A stretch of DNA of 64,000 nucleotides from assembly GCA_002376235.1 (NCBI GenBank), contig DFNX01000016.1, positions 1,527,249 through 1,591,248 of the forward strand, written 5' to 3'. Each line of letters begins with the position of its first letter. Position 1 is the first letter of the stretch. Position numbers and translations under genes: made by a program. The notes beneath the pieces are model-generated. The model saw only the letters and a list, made by a program, of their open reading frames with translations, did no database searches and was not told where the DNA came from. This document shows positions 24,315 to 34,125 of this stretch, piece by piece. This DNA is from Neorhizobium sp. UBA3556. Lineage in GTDB: Bacteria; Pseudomonadota; Alphaproteobacteria; Rhizobiales; Rhizobiaceae.

Positions 24315-26876
24315 ATGGCAGAATTTCCAACGAAGGCAAACGTGGTCATCATCGGTCTGGGCGGCATCGTCGGCGCCTCGATCGCCCACCATCTGGTGGA
24401 ACGCGGCTGGGACGATATTGTCGGCATCGACAAATCCGGTATCCCGACAGATATCGGCTCGACCGCCCATGCATCGGATTTCTGCTACACGACCAGCCAC
24501 GATTATCTCTCCGTCTGGACGACGCAATATTCCATCGATTTCTACGAGAAGATGGGCCACTACGCCCGTATCGGCGGCCTTGAAGTTGCCCGGACCGGCG
24601 ATGATCTCTGGATGGCAGAGATCAAGCGCAAGCTGACCTCGGCAAAAGCTTTCGGCACACGCGCCCATTACGTCTCGCCCGCCGAGATCAAGGAACTATT
24701 CCCGCTGATCGAAGAGGATCAGGTACAGGGCGGCATGTTCGACCCCGATGCCGGCCTTGTCATTCCCCGCTCACAGACTGTTGCCGGCAAGCTGGTCGAT
24801 GCCGCCGAGAAGGCCGGCAAGCTGAAAGTCTTCGGCAATACGCCTGCAACCTCGCTGATCGTCGAAAACGGCCGCATCAAGGGTGTCGTCACCCATCGCG
24901 GCACGATCATGGCCGATCATGTCATCGTCTGCGCCGGCATCTGGGGCCGCCTGATCGCCGAAATGGTCGGCGAAGACCTTCCGGTCATGCCGGTCGACCA
25001 TCCGCTGACGTTCTTCGGCCCCTATAACGAGTTCGCAGGCACTGGCAAGGAGATCGGTTATCCGCTGCTGCGCGACCAGGGCAACTCCGCCTATATGCGC
25101 GACACGGGCGACCCGAACACCACGGAAGGCGGCCAGATCGAATGGGGTTACTACGAGACCGACAATCCGCGTCTCTGCCACCCGCGCGACATTCTGGAAA
25201 AGCATGAGGCTCGCCTTTCGCCCTCGCAGCGCGACCTCGACATGGAGCAGATCCTGACGCCGCTGGAAAAGGCGATGGAGCTGACCCCGATCCTCGGCGA
25301 ACTCGGCTATAACGAAGGCCATTCCTTCAACGGCCTGCTGCAGGTTTCCGCCGCCGGTGGCCCGTCCTGCGGCGAAAGCCAGAAGGTGCGCGGTCTCTGG
25401 TACTGCGTCGCCATCTGGGTGAAAGACGGCCCCGGTTACGGCAAGCTGATCGCCGACTGGATGACGGATGGGCGAACGGAGGTCGACCACAATTCGATCG
25501 ACTATTCCCGTTTCTATCCGCACCAGCTGACGGAAGAGTTCATCGAGGGCCGCACCCGCGAAGCCGCCCAGAAAATCTACTTCCCGGCCGTGCATCCGCG
25601 CGAACCTTACGCGACTGGCCGCGGGGCCAAGAAGTCACCCTTTTACGAGCGCGAGAAAGAGCTTGGCGGCTATTTCATGGAACTCGGCGGCTGGGAACGG
25701 GCCCATGGCTATGCCGCCAACGAGCATCTTCTGGAGAAATATGCCAATCAGGTTCCGGTGCGCGAAAACGAATGGGACAACCGCCATTTCTGGCGCGTCT
25801 CCAATGCCGAACATCTGGCGATGAGCGAGAACTGCGGCATCGTCAATCTCAGCCACTTCCACATGGTCGACATCGAAGGTCCTGACCACGTCGAGCTCCT
25901 GGAATGGCTCTGCGCGGCCAAGATCGGCGGCGATGCCAATATCGGCAAGGGCATCTACACCCACTTCCTCGACGACGAAGGCATGGTGCGGGCAGACTTC
26001 ACCGTGTTCCGCATGGCGGACCGCTGCCGTCTGGTGAACGGCGCCGATGCCGGTCCGCGCGATTTCCATTACATGAAGCGCGTGGCCGAAGATCGCGGTC
26101 TCGACGTGACGATCACCGACGTCTCGGAAAAACTCATCACTATCGGCATATGGGGGCCGAACGCCCGCGACACGCTGAAGAAGGTTGTTGCAGACCCGGC
26201 CGGTCTCGACATCGAGAACTTCGCCTTTGCCGCCATCAAGCCGATCGAGATCGCCGGCAAGCCTGTCACCGCCTTCCGCATTTCCTATGTCGGCGAACAG
26301 GGCTGGGAACTGCATATGAGATACGAGGACGGTCTTGCCATCTGGGATGCGCTACGCGCCACCGGCGTCATGGCCTTCGGCGTCGAGACCTATGCCAACT
26401 CCCGTCGCATGGAAAAATCCCTGCGCCTGCAGAACGGAGATCTTCTGACCCAGTACAATCTGATCGAGGCAGATCTGGCCCGTCCGAAAGTCAAGGAAGC
26501 GGATTTCCGCGGCAAGGAAAAACACCTCGAATACAAGGCTCGCGAACACCAACCGGCAATGCTCTGCACGCTGGTGATGACCGACAACACCGATGCGAAC
26601 GGCGTCAAGCGCTACCCGGTCGGCTCCATGCCAGTGATAGACCCGGAGACGGGCAAGACGCTGGTGGATGAGCTGGGCCGCATCTCCTATACAACCTCCG
26701 TCGCCTACGGCCCGACGATCGGCAAGAACATCGCGCTTGCTTATCTTCCCCACGATTACTGTCAGGTCGGTCGCAAGCTCACGGTGAACTATTTCAACGA
26801 GGATTTCCCGGTTGAAGTGGCGGCGGTTGGTTACAAGCCGCTCTATGACCCGGAGAATCTGAAGCCGAGGACGTAA
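24315..26876 (+). CDS. FAD-dependent dimethylglycine/sarcosine dehydrogenase-like protein with aminomethyltransferase domain
   Basis: The 853-residue protein starts with a DAO-type FAD fold (GLGGIVGASIAHHLVERG at about 12-29). An FAO_M middle region is followed, from about residue 470, by a GcvT-like folate-binding domain and its C-terminal barrel. This is the architecture of dimethylglycine dehydrogenase and sarcosine dehydrogenase, which demethylate N-methyl-glycines and pass the C1 unit to tetrahydrofolate. The start follows AGGAGACGGCA. It is monocistronic here. The exact substrate (dimethylglycine, sarcosine or another methylated amine) is not decidable from the sequence. Confidence 0.85.
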   Translation: MAEFPTKANVVIIGLGGIVGASIAHHLVERGWDDIVGIDKSGIPTDIGSTAHASDFCYTTSHDYLSVWTTQYSIDFYEKMGHYARIGGLEVARTGDDLWMAEIKRKLTSAKAFGTRAHYVSPAEIKELFPLIEEDQVQGGMFDPDAGLVIPRSQTVAGKLVDAAEKAGKLKVFGNTPATSLIVENGRIKGVVTHRGTIMADHVIVCAGIWGRLIAEMVGEDLPVMPVDHPLTFFGPYNEFAGTGKEIGYPLLRDQGNSAYMRDTGDPNTTEGGQIEWGYYETDNPRLCHPRDILEKHEARLSPSQRDLDMEQILTPLEKAMELTPILGELGYNEGHSFNGLLQVSAAGGPSCGESQKVRGLWYCVAIWVKDGPGYGKLIADWMTDGRTEVDHNSIDYSRFYPHQLTEEFIEGRTREAAQKIYFPAVHPREPYATGRGAKKSPFYEREKELGGYFMELGGWERAHGYAANEHLLEKYANQVPVRENEWDNRHFWRVSNAEHLAMSENCGIVNLSHFHMVDIEGPDHVELLEWLCAAKIGGDANIGKGIYTHFLDDEGMVRADFTVFRMADRCRLVNGADAGPRDFHYMKRVAEDRGLDVTITDVSEKLITIGIWGPNARDTLKKVVADPAGLDIENFAFAAIKPIEIAGKPVTAFRISYVGEQGWELHMRYEDGLAIWDALRATGVMAFGVETYANSRRMEKSLRLQNGDLLTQYNLIEADLARPKVKEADFRGKEKHLEYKAREHQPAMLCTLVMTDNTDANGVKRYPVGSMPVIDPETGKTLVDELGRISYTTSVAYGPTIGKNIALAYLPHDYCQVGRKLTVNYFNEDFPVEVAAVGYKPLYDPENLKPRT

Positions 26877-26887
26877 CCCCTCCGGAT

Positions 26888-27005
26888 CCCTCATCCCTGT
26901 GCTTGTCACAGGGATCCAGCAGCGTCGCGTCTGCGACGCGGGAGAGTATTTCCACACGAAGGACTTCGCGTGGCTGGCTTCCTGTGACAAGCACAGGAAT
27001 GAGGG
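26888..27005. repeat. Palindromic intergenic repeat element (RIME-like)
   Basis: Arms 26888-26912 and 26981-27005 (CCTGTGACAAGCACAGG core) are inverted copies matching at 24 of 25 positions. The inside holds a second hairpin (GCGTCGC-GTCT-GCGACGC, 26922-26939) and a third imperfect one around 26953-26972. The three-armed shape between two convergent genes is typical of mobile palindromic repeats in Rhizobium/Agrobacterium genomes. It may also serve as a bidirectional terminator. Confidence 0.8.
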
Positions 27006-27052
27006 TCGTGGGTGTCCCACCCTCGCCAAAGGCCCGCTCACAGAAACCAACC

Positions 27053-28444
27053 TCAAGCGCTCTGACGACGCCCCACCTCGGCATCACCCGCCAACTCCCC
27101 GGCAATCTCTTGCGCCACCTTCTTCGCCTGGTTGCGGATATCCGGCACGGCGGTGATTTCCCAGAACTGGCCGGCGGTCAATGCGCCGACAGCATAGAGC
27201 CTCTGCCTCACCGTTCCATCCGGGCAACAGATCCGCGAGCGTGCATCGACGCTCACACCGAGGCCGAGCCTGTCCATGCCGATCACCGACGTCTCGCACA
27301 TCTGCTGCAACAGCGGCGAATGGGCGATGCCCGCGCGCTCCATGCCGGTACAGTTGACGATCCAGTCGACGGCGATCTCCTGCGTATCGGCGGTCCCCCG
27401 CTTGCGAAAACGAATGCCGATCCGGCCGTCTGTTTCCCTGATCTCGCGAATGAAACCGGCATGAACCGTCACCGTTCCGGCATCGATCAGCGGCTCGAAA
27501 CGCGACCAGACCGGCGGGGCAAGCCGGTGCCGGTGGATGTTCCACCAGGCGAGCGCATGGCGCATGAAGCGGGACCGTTGTGCGTCGTTCAGCTCCTGCC
27601 AGAGTTGCTGCGTACGATGCCTCAACCCGTCCATCAGCCCGCGCCAATCGGCTCCGTCCCGCACCTGCGCGCGGAAACCGGCGAGAATGTCGCTGATCTC
27701 GCGGCCTGTCTCAGGCAGTCGAGGTTCGACCGGCTCTGGCTTGATCGTGCTGTGTGGATGAGGGATCAGGCCACGCCGCGAAATCACGTGGATCCTGCCG
27801 CGATGCCCGTGCGAGCGCAGCGACAGGACCTGATCGACCATCGTCAGGCCGGAACCCAGAATACAGATATCGTCATCCGGTTTGACGGACGAGAGCCAGC
27901 CGAGCCGCCATGGGTTCTGCACGATGCGGCGCTGCATATTTTCCGGCACGAGATCAGACGCAATAGGCATTTCCGCATTGCCGACACCCAGGCAGAGCGC
28001 GACATTTCTTGCCCGCAGCACCGTGTCATTGTCGAGATGGAATTCGACATCCGTTTCACCCGGCATCATGCAGGCGGTTGCCTTGGCCTTGATGAAATCG
28101 ACGGCGACGCGATCATCCCGGCGGCGCAAAAGCGAGGCGAGCCTGTCCCTGAGATAAAGCCCATAGTCACCGCGCGCGGCAAAATAATCGCCGACCGGCT
28201 TGCGCCCCTTTTCTTTCAGCCAGTTGAGGAAATCCTCCGGTTCATCCGGAAAGGCGCTCATCCGCGCGGCAGGGACATTCAGGCGATGCAGATAGAACTC
28301 GCTGCGATAGGCCGTGCCGCGGCCAAAGCCCGGATCATCGCCAATAATCGCAATCGAACGCTCTGGCCCAAGCTGGCGCAGAAGATTGATTGTCAGCGCA
28401 ATGGCTGAAAAACCGGAACCGACAACAGCGACGTCATAGATCAA
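27053..28444 (-). CDS. FAD/NAD(P)-binding protein (NAD_binding_9 / YdhS-like family)
   Basis: The 463-residue protein begins with a Rossmann fold GSGFSAIALTINLLRQ. It continues with DPGFGRGTAYRSEFYLHRLN, a stretch typical of the poorly characterised NAD_binding_9 group, and has a second nucleotide motif GSGLTMVDQV near 205. The C-terminal half carries IVNCTGMER. The start is TTG at 28444, supported by GGAG seven bases upstream. Members are thought to be flavin-dependent oxidoreductases, but the substrate is unknown. It stands alone, convergent on the dehydrogenase gene across a repeat. Confidence 0.8.
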   Translation of the reverse strand: MIYDVAVVGSGFSAIALTINLLRQLGPERSIAIIGDDPGFGRGTAYRSEFYLHRLNVPAARMSAFPDEPEDFLNWLKEKGRKPVGDYFAARGDYGLYLRDRLASLLRRRDDRVAVDFIKAKATACMMPGETDVEFHLDNDTVLRARNVALCLGVGNAEMPIASDLVPENMQRRIVQNPWRLGWLSSVKPDDDICILGSGLTMVDQVLSLRSHGHRGRIHVISRRGLIPHPHSTIKPEPVEPRLPETGREISDILAGFRAQVRDGADWRGLMDGLRHRTQQLWQELNDAQRSRFMRHALAWWNIHRHRLAPPVWSRFEPLIDAGTVTVHAGFIREIRETDGRIGIRFRKRGTADTQEIAVDWIVNCTGMERAGIAHSPLLQQMCETSVIGMDRLGLGVSVDARSRICCPDGTVRQRLYAVGALTAGQFWEITAVPDIRNQAKKVAQEIAGELAGDAEVGRRQSA

Positions 28445-28582
28445 GGGCCAACTCCTGCTCTATTTCGGAAAGCCGGTCGCCGTCCCCACGGCGTCCGATA
28501 TCACTACCAAACTAGTCGGGATTGAATATCTGTAAAGCCCTCGTTTCTTTCAGCCACAGGTGATGCTCGGTTGAATGAACGG

Positions 28583-28613
28583 AAAAGCCGCGACATGTCT
28601 CCATGCCGCGGCT
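28583..28613 (-). terminator. Rho-independent terminator after gcd
   Basis: On the minus strand GCCGCGGCATG and CATGTCGCGGC pair with one G-U wobble around a 4-base loop, followed by TTTT. It lies 26 bases past the gcd stop. Confidence 0.82.
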
Positions 28614-28638
28614 CCAATTTCGACGCAGTTCGGATCGA

Positions 28639-31068
28639 TCAATCCGGCAACGCGTAGGCGATCACGTAGTCGCCGCGATCGGGCGACTGGCGAGCGCCGC
28701 CGGCCGAGATGACGATATACTGCTTGCCCGTCTTCGGCGACTTGTAGGTAATCGGCGTAGCCTGGCTGCCGACCGGCATGCGAGCCTTCCAGATTTCCTT
28801 GCCGGTCGCGCTATCAAAGGCGCGCAGATAATAGTCCTGCGTGGCTGCGAAGAAGACGAGACCGCCCTGGGTAGCGAGCGAGCCGCCGATCGTCGGCATA
28901 CCGATCGGGATCGGAACGCCCATCTTGATACCGAACGGGCCGGTGTCTTCGACGGTGCCGAGCGGCACCTGCCACTTGATCTTCTGGCTATTCATGTCGA
29001 TTGCCGTCAGCGAACCGAAAGGCGGCTCCTGGCAAGGGATGCCGAGTGCCGAGAGAAAACGGTTTTTGTCGACCGCATAGGGCGTGCCCTTCATCGGCAC
29101 GACGCCCATGACGGTATTGGTGGCTTCCGAACCGCTGCTGACAGCTTCGGTCGGGGCCGCTTCCTTCATCTGTATCCACAGGCCAAGACGCATGTCGTTG
29201 ACGAATATGGTGTTCGTCACCGGGTCGGTGGAGAAACCGCCCCAGTTCATGCCGCCGAGCGATCCCGGGAAGTTGAGCGCCAAGTCTGTACCCGGAACCG
29301 TGTAGACGCCATCATAACGCATGCCCTTGAAGGCGATACGGCACAACAGCTGGTCGAACGGCGTTGCACCCCACATGTCGCTTTCGGTCAGCGTCTGAGC
29401 GCCGATCTGCGGCATGCCGACCGAGAGCTTCTGGGTCGGTGCATAGGGTTCGTTCGGGATCTTGCCCGGCTTGACCGGCACATCGGCGACTTCCGTCAGC
29501 GGCTGGCCGGTGGCGCGGTCGAGAACCCAGATCTGTCCGGCCTTGGTACCGAAGGTGAGCGCAGGAACCGTGGAACCATCCTTTTTCTTGAAGTCGAAGA
29601 AAGAGGGCTGCATCGGCACGTCGAAGTCCCAGAGGTCGTTGTGAACCGTCTGGTAGACCCACTTTTCACGACCGGTCGTGGCGTCGAGCGCCAGCATCGA
29701 GGCACCGTATTTGTGGTCGAGATCGGTGCGGGTGGCACCGTAAAGATCGACCGACGGGCTGCCGACCGGCAGGAATACCGTGTTGGAAGCCTCGTCATAG
29801 GACATGGCTGCCCAGACATTTGGCGTCGAGCGCGTATAGGTCTGGCCTTCCGGCGGCAGCTTGGTGATTTCCGGATTGCCCGGATCGAAAGCCCAGCGCA
29901 GTTCGCCGGTGATCACGTCGAAGCCGCGCATGACGCCGCCCGGCATATCGACCTGGACGTTGTCAGCGATACGTCCGCCGACAACGACGGTGGTGCCGGC
30001 AAGCGTCGGAGCAGAGGTGAGCACATATTGCGGATCAGGCGCATTGCCCATGCCGATCTTCAGATCGACGCGGCCATTGGTGCCGAAATCCGGGCAAAAT
30101 GCGCCGGTATCGGCATCGAGCGCGATCAGTTCGGCATTGATCGTGTTCATCAGCAGGCGGCGCTGGCACAGCGCACCCTCGGCAACCATTACCGGCGTAA
30201 CCGGCGTCGAACCATCTACGGTCGGCTGTACGAGCGGATGAGCGGCGTCGAAATAGGCGAGACCGCGGCACCGCATCCAGACGGAAGACTTCGAGTTGAT
30301 CTCGTTCTTCCAGATCTCCTTGCCGGTATCGGCGTCGACCGCGATGACATTGTTGTGCGGCGTGCACAGGAATACGCGGTCGCCGACCTGCAAAGGTGTC
30401 TGCTGGTCTTCCGCACCGCCGCCGCCGGGGCTGATCGGGGTGTCACCGGTGTGGTAGGTCCAGGCAACCGTCAGGTCCTTGACGTTGTCGCGGGTAATCT
30501 GGTCGAGTGCTGCAAAACGTGAGCCGCCGGCCGTATTGCCATAGGCTTCCCAGTTCTTCTGCTCCTTGGCCGGATCAACCGGAGTAAGCGGCGCAGGCGT
30601 GCCGGAGAAAGCAACGGTCGGGTGCGGCACCATCATGCCGGCGAAACCAGCAACCGAGGCAACGGCGAGAATGGCGGCAACTACGAAGGACGGCAGGTAG
30701 GCGGGCGTCCTGCCGGCGGCCTTGCGCAAAAGCGGGAAGCTCAGCGCGATCACCGTTGCACCGACGCCGAAGGCAAGCAGACGCGAAATCAATGGCCAGA
30801 AATCAAGACCCGCGTCCCAAATCGCCCACACGACGGTGGCGATGGTGACGAGGCCGAACAGCAATGCACCTGCTGGCTTGCGAAGAATGACAAGTACACC
30901 GGCAATAACGATCGCAATGCCGGCAAGGACGAAGTACCAGCTGCCGCCGAGCATGACGAGCTTACCGCCAGCAATAGCGAAAAACAGGCCCGCAAGGGCG
31001 AGAACGGCACCGAGGACGAAAAGCCAGGTCTTGGCTATCGCGGACAGGGCACCCTTTGAGGTTTCCAT
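28639..31068 (-). CDS. gcd: Membrane-bound PQQ-dependent glucose dehydrogenase
   Basis: The 809-residue protein has five N-terminal membrane helices (about 12-145) followed by a periplasmic eight-bladed propeller, recognisable from NWEAYGNTAGGSRFAALDQI near 171 and repeated W-docking segments (for example GQIWVLDRATGQPL, FFAATQDYYLRAFDSATGKE). It oxidises glucose to gluconolactone in the periplasm and feeds ubiquinone. The quinate/shikimate dehydrogenases are close relatives. PQQ synthesis genes are not in the window. A GGAG lies 12 bases before the start. Confidence 0.92.
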   Translation of the reverse strand: METSKGALSAIAKTWLFVLGAVLALAGLFFAIAGGKLVMLGGSWYFVLAGIAIVIAGVLVILRKPAGALLFGLVTIATVVWAIWDAGLDFWPLISRLLAFGVGATVIALSFPLLRKAAGRTPAYLPSFVVAAILAVASVAGFAGMMVPHPTVAFSGTPAPLTPVDPAKEQKNWEAYGNTAGGSRFAALDQITRDNVKDLTVAWTYHTGDTPISPGGGGAEDQQTPLQVGDRVFLCTPHNNVIAVDADTGKEIWKNEINSKSSVWMRCRGLAYFDAAHPLVQPTVDGSTPVTPVMVAEGALCQRRLLMNTINAELIALDADTGAFCPDFGTNGRVDLKIGMGNAPDPQYVLTSAPTLAGTTVVVGGRIADNVQVDMPGGVMRGFDVITGELRWAFDPGNPEITKLPPEGQTYTRSTPNVWAAMSYDEASNTVFLPVGSPSVDLYGATRTDLDHKYGASMLALDATTGREKWVYQTVHNDLWDFDVPMQPSFFDFKKKDGSTVPALTFGTKAGQIWVLDRATGQPLTEVADVPVKPGKIPNEPYAPTQKLSVGMPQIGAQTLTESDMWGATPFDQLLCRIAFKGMRYDGVYTVPGTDLALNFPGSLGGMNWGGFSTDPVTNTIFVNDMRLGLWIQMKEAAPTEAVSSGSEATNTVMGVVPMKGTPYAVDKNRFLSALGIPCQEPPFGSLTAIDMNSQKIKWQVPLGTVEDTGPFGIKMGVPIPIGMPTIGGSLATQGGLVFFAATQDYYLRAFDSATGKEIWKARMPVGSQATPITYKSPKTGKQYIVISAGGARQSPDRGDYVIAYALPD

Positions 31069-31474
31069 TTGGGTCTCTAGCTCCAGTAGTGGGTTCGACA
31101 GTGTCGACAGTCAAAGGCCACAGCGTTGCCGTCAGGAGCGGAGAAGGTCGTCAAACGCATACCGTGCTTCTGTCGAAGAAACGCATGCGGCAAGCCGAGC
31201 CAAAAGCAATCGGCGGGTCGGAGGCGTCCCATTCGAGGACTTTGAGATCACTTGCCACGCCCTCCCCGCGCGCCAGCGGCAGGCATGCATGCCTGCAACT
31301 GCGGTATAACGTCGCCTGCGACAAAATTGCAAGTAAATGTATGTACTATTGCGTATATAATCTGTTCAGCGATTTTGAACGACATTCAATCTATTGTTAA
31401 TGATGAATTTCGAGTGCGATTAGGATAAACGTTACGATCAAAGGCCGGTAGATATTTGGCCGTCTCGGTATCGT
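31069..31474. other. 406-base intergenic region upstream of gcd
   Basis: No convincing gene is seen. The region carries the gcd promoter side. It contains a perfect 18-bp palindrome at 31279-31296 and an AT-rich stretch (31330-31400) that could hold -10 elements for leftward transcription. Short open frames here have no ribosome sites. Confidence 0.6.
31279..31296. repeat. Perfect 18-bp palindrome upstream of gcd
   Basis: GCAGGCATGCATGCCTGC is exactly self-complementary. It lies 211 bases upstream of the gcd start and could be an operator or a DNA hairpin. Nothing identifies the binding protein. Confidence 0.4.
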
Positions 31475-31750
31475 CTAAAGATGTTCGACGATGTAAAAGC
31501 TGCGCAGCGTCCGCGCTTCCCGCTTCACGATGCGCAACGGCCCGTCCATTTCAAGTAGCGCATTCAGCTCTCTCAGCACCAGGGCATGCGCAACCCCGAG
31601 AAGCCGCGCGAAGGAACGACTGTCGAGGGCAATACCTTGTTCGGCCGCAACGATGAGCGCCGCCTGCAGCGATGTCAGCCGCGGATCCATCGCCTGACGC
31701 TCCGCGACAAGGGAGAGAAACCGCTCGGGCGGATCGCACTCCTCGCTCAC
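31475..31750 (-). CDS. Small uncharacterised protein coupled to the YdeP-like oxidoreductase
   Basis: The 91-residue protein starts within the last codons of the molybdoenzyme gene (4-base overlap), so it is translationally coupled. Its middle (DSRSFARLLGVAHALVLREL) reads like a winged-helix recognition segment, followed by LRIVKREARTLRSFYIV, which could be a wing. It might be a small DNA-binding regulator or an accessory factor of the molybdoenzyme. I do not recognise a named family. Confidence 0.7.
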   Translation of the reverse strand: MSEECDPPERFLSLVAERQAMDPRLTSLQAALIVAAEQGIALDSRSFARLLGVAHALVLRELNALLEMDGPLRIVKREARTLRSFYIVEHL

Positions 31751-34041
31751 GCCGCCTCGCGCTTGCGGAACGACACCAGGATCGACTTGGAGGTCGGCGT
31801 ATCGCTTTCCTCTCCTGCGCTGCCCAGCGGCACGAGCACGTTCAGCTCCGGATAATAACCAGCGATACTGCCGCGCGGGATGTCATAGGGCACGAAACGG
31901 AAATCCTCCGCCACACGGGAAATCCCGTCATCGTAGTCGGTCACGACATCCATCCGGTCGCCCGCCTCGGCACCGATATCCTTCAGGTCTTCAGGGTGGA
32001 TGAAGATCACCTGCCGCTCGCCATAAACACCGCGATACCGATCATCGAGACCGTAAACGGTGGTGTTGTACTGGTCATGCGAACGAAACGTCTGCAAGGC
32101 GAAACGTCCGCCGCCCTTGCGGGCACGCTGATGCACGGTCTCCTGCGGCAGCGCGACGGCAGCAAATGATGCCTTACCCGCCAGCGTATTCCATTCGCGA
32201 TGGGAGGCCGCGTTGCCCAGATGGAAACCACGCGGCTTGCGGACACGCGCATTGAAATTCTCAAAACCCGGAATGGTTGCCTCGATATGATCGCGTATGA
32301 GATCGTAATCATCTGCGAGCGCTGCCCAGCGCACGACATCTGTGCCGACTGTGGCTTCGGCAATGCCGGCGATGATGCCGACTTCGGAGAGAAGATGCGG
32401 CGAGGCGGGACGATTGATACCCGCCGAGCCATGCACCATGCTCATCGAATCCTCGACCGTGACGAGTTGGGAATTGCCGAGCGAATTCAAATCCATCTCG
32501 GTGCGACCCAAGCAGGGCAGGATATAGGAGACCTCGCCGGGCATCAGATGCGAGTGATTGGGCTTCGTCGCGATATTGACCGTGAGCTTCATGGCACCCA
32601 GCGCCGTCTCCACCAGCCCGCTATCGGGCGTCGCACGGGCAAAATTGCCGCCGAGCCCGATAAAGGCCTGCGCTGAACCATCGAGCATCGCGCCGATCGC
32701 GGCCAGAACGTTATGTCCATCGGCCCGAGGAACGTTGAAAGCGAAGTGTTTTTCCAGCGCATCGAGGAAAGCGGCAGGTGGTTTTTCGTTGATGCCGACC
32801 GTGCGGTCGCCCTGCACGTTGGAATGGCCGCGTACCGGGCAGAGTCCCGCGCCTTGCCTGCCGATATTTCCACGCAGGAACATGAAATTGGAAATCTCGC
32901 GGATCGTCGCCACCGAATGGACATGCTGGGTCACGCCCATCGCCCAGGTGCAGATCACCTTTTCGGCCTTGATATAGACGGCCGCCGCCCGCTCGATCTC
33001 GGCGCGGGAAAGCCCCGACTGGTCCTCGATCTCGGCCCAGCCCGTCGCATCGACCGCAGCGCGATATTCGGCGAAACCGTCGCAATGTTCGGCGATGAAG
33101 GCATGGTCGAGAACCGATGGTTCACCGGCTGCAATCGCGGAATCCTCCGAGGCAAGCACCGCCTTTGCCATGCCACGCACCGCCGCCATGTCGCCGCCGA
33201 GGCGCGGCTGGTAATAATGGCTGGCAATGTCGGTCGAGCCGCCGCGCAGCATCTCAATCTTGTCCTGCGGATCGGAAAAGCGCTCCAGACCTTTTTCACG
33301 GATCGGGTTGAATACGACGATATCGGCTCCACGCATGGCCGCCCGGCGCAGATCGCCCAGCATGCGCGGATGGTTGGTGCCGGGGTTCTGGCCGATGACG
33401 AAGATCGCATCCGCCTTTTCGAAATCCTCCAGCAGAACCGTGCCCTTGCCGACGCCGATCGCCTGTTTCAGCGCGACACCACTCGCCTCGTGGCACATGT
33501 TCGAGCAATCAGGAAAATTGTTGGTGCCATAGATGCGCACGAACAACTGGTAGAGATAGGCCGCCTCGTTGCTGGCCCGACCGGAGGTGTAGAATTCCGC
33601 CCGGTCGGGGCTATCGAGGCCTTTGAGAATGCCGCCGATCTCGGCAAAGGCATCCTCCCAGGCAACGGGCAGATATCGATCGCTCGCCGCGTCATAGCGC
33701 ATTGGATGGGTAAGGCGGCCGTTGAGTTCGAGCTCGTAATCGCTCAGTTTGCGCAGTTCCGAGACCGTGTTGGCCGCAAAGAATGCAGGCGTGGCTCGCT
33801 TTTCAGTCGCCTCCCAGGAAACGGCCTTCACCCCGTTTTCGCAGAATTCGAATGACGAACCGTGCTCTGGATCACCCCAGGCGCAGCCGGGGCAATCAAA
33901 ACCGTCCGGCTGGTTTGCCTTCAACATGGTGCGGGCGCCTGAGAGCGGCGATCCACTTTCGAGAAGCCGCTTGCCGCAGCTCTTCAGTGCACCCCAGCCG
34001 CCAGCGGCCGAGGACTTCTTGCCAATAAATGATGCAGTCAT
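31747..34041 (-). CDS. FdhF/YdeP-family molybdopterin oxidoreductase
   Basis: The 764-residue protein has the molybdopterin fold, with CSNMCHEASG near 180 and the MGVTQHVHSVATIREISN and PVRGHSNVQGDRTVGI segments typical of YdeP. N-terminal CPGCAWGDPEH near 49 supplies cysteines at the Fe-S position, but the full four-cysteine ferredoxin motif of FdhF is not evident. YdeP-type proteins are linked to acid resistance and possibly formate oxidation, and the substrate is unproven. The start at 34041 has no clear ribosome site. It heads a two-gene operon with the small coupled protein. Confidence 0.85.
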   Translation of the reverse strand: MTASFIGKKSSAAGGWGALKSCGKRLLESGSPLSGARTMLKANQPDGFDCPGCAWGDPEHGSSFEFCENGVKAVSWEATEKRATPAFFAANTVSELRKLSDYELELNGRLTHPMRYDAASDRYLPVAWEDAFAEIGGILKGLDSPDRAEFYTSGRASNEAAYLYQLFVRIYGTNNFPDCSNMCHEASGVALKQAIGVGKGTVLLEDFEKADAIFVIGQNPGTNHPRMLGDLRRAAMRGADIVVFNPIREKGLERFSDPQDKIEMLRGGSTDIASHYYQPRLGGDMAAVRGMAKAVLASEDSAIAAGEPSVLDHAFIAEHCDGFAEYRAAVDATGWAEIEDQSGLSRAEIERAAAVYIKAEKVICTWAMGVTQHVHSVATIREISNFMFLRGNIGRQGAGLCPVRGHSNVQGDRTVGINEKPPAAFLDALEKHFAFNVPRADGHNVLAAIGAMLDGSAQAFIGLGGNFARATPDSGLVETALGAMKLTVNIATKPNHSHLMPGEVSYILPCLGRTEMDLNSLGNSQLVTVEDSMSMVHGSAGINRPASPHLLSEVGIIAGIAEATVGTDVVRWAALADDYDLIRDHIEATIPGFENFNARVRKPRGFHLGNAASHREWNTLAGKASFAAVALPQETVHQRARKGGGRFALQTFRSHDQYNTTVYGLDDRYRGVYGERQVIFIHPEDLKDIGAEAGDRMDVVTDYDDGISRVAEDFRFVPYDIPRGSIAGYYPELNVLVPLGSAGEESDTPTSKSILVSFRKREAA

Positions 34042-34125
34042 GACGGATGCTATTGACGATCGTCAATAGCGCTTCAAGCCGACTGTTCATATGGCTCGAT
34101 AGATAAAACCTATCAGGAGCCCGTT

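Noticed and set aside
28603..30522. Open frame of 639 codons on the plus strand opposite gcd
   Set aside because: Antisense shadow of the PQQ dehydrogenase, with Arg/Ala/Asp-rich low-complexity translation and no recognisable domain.
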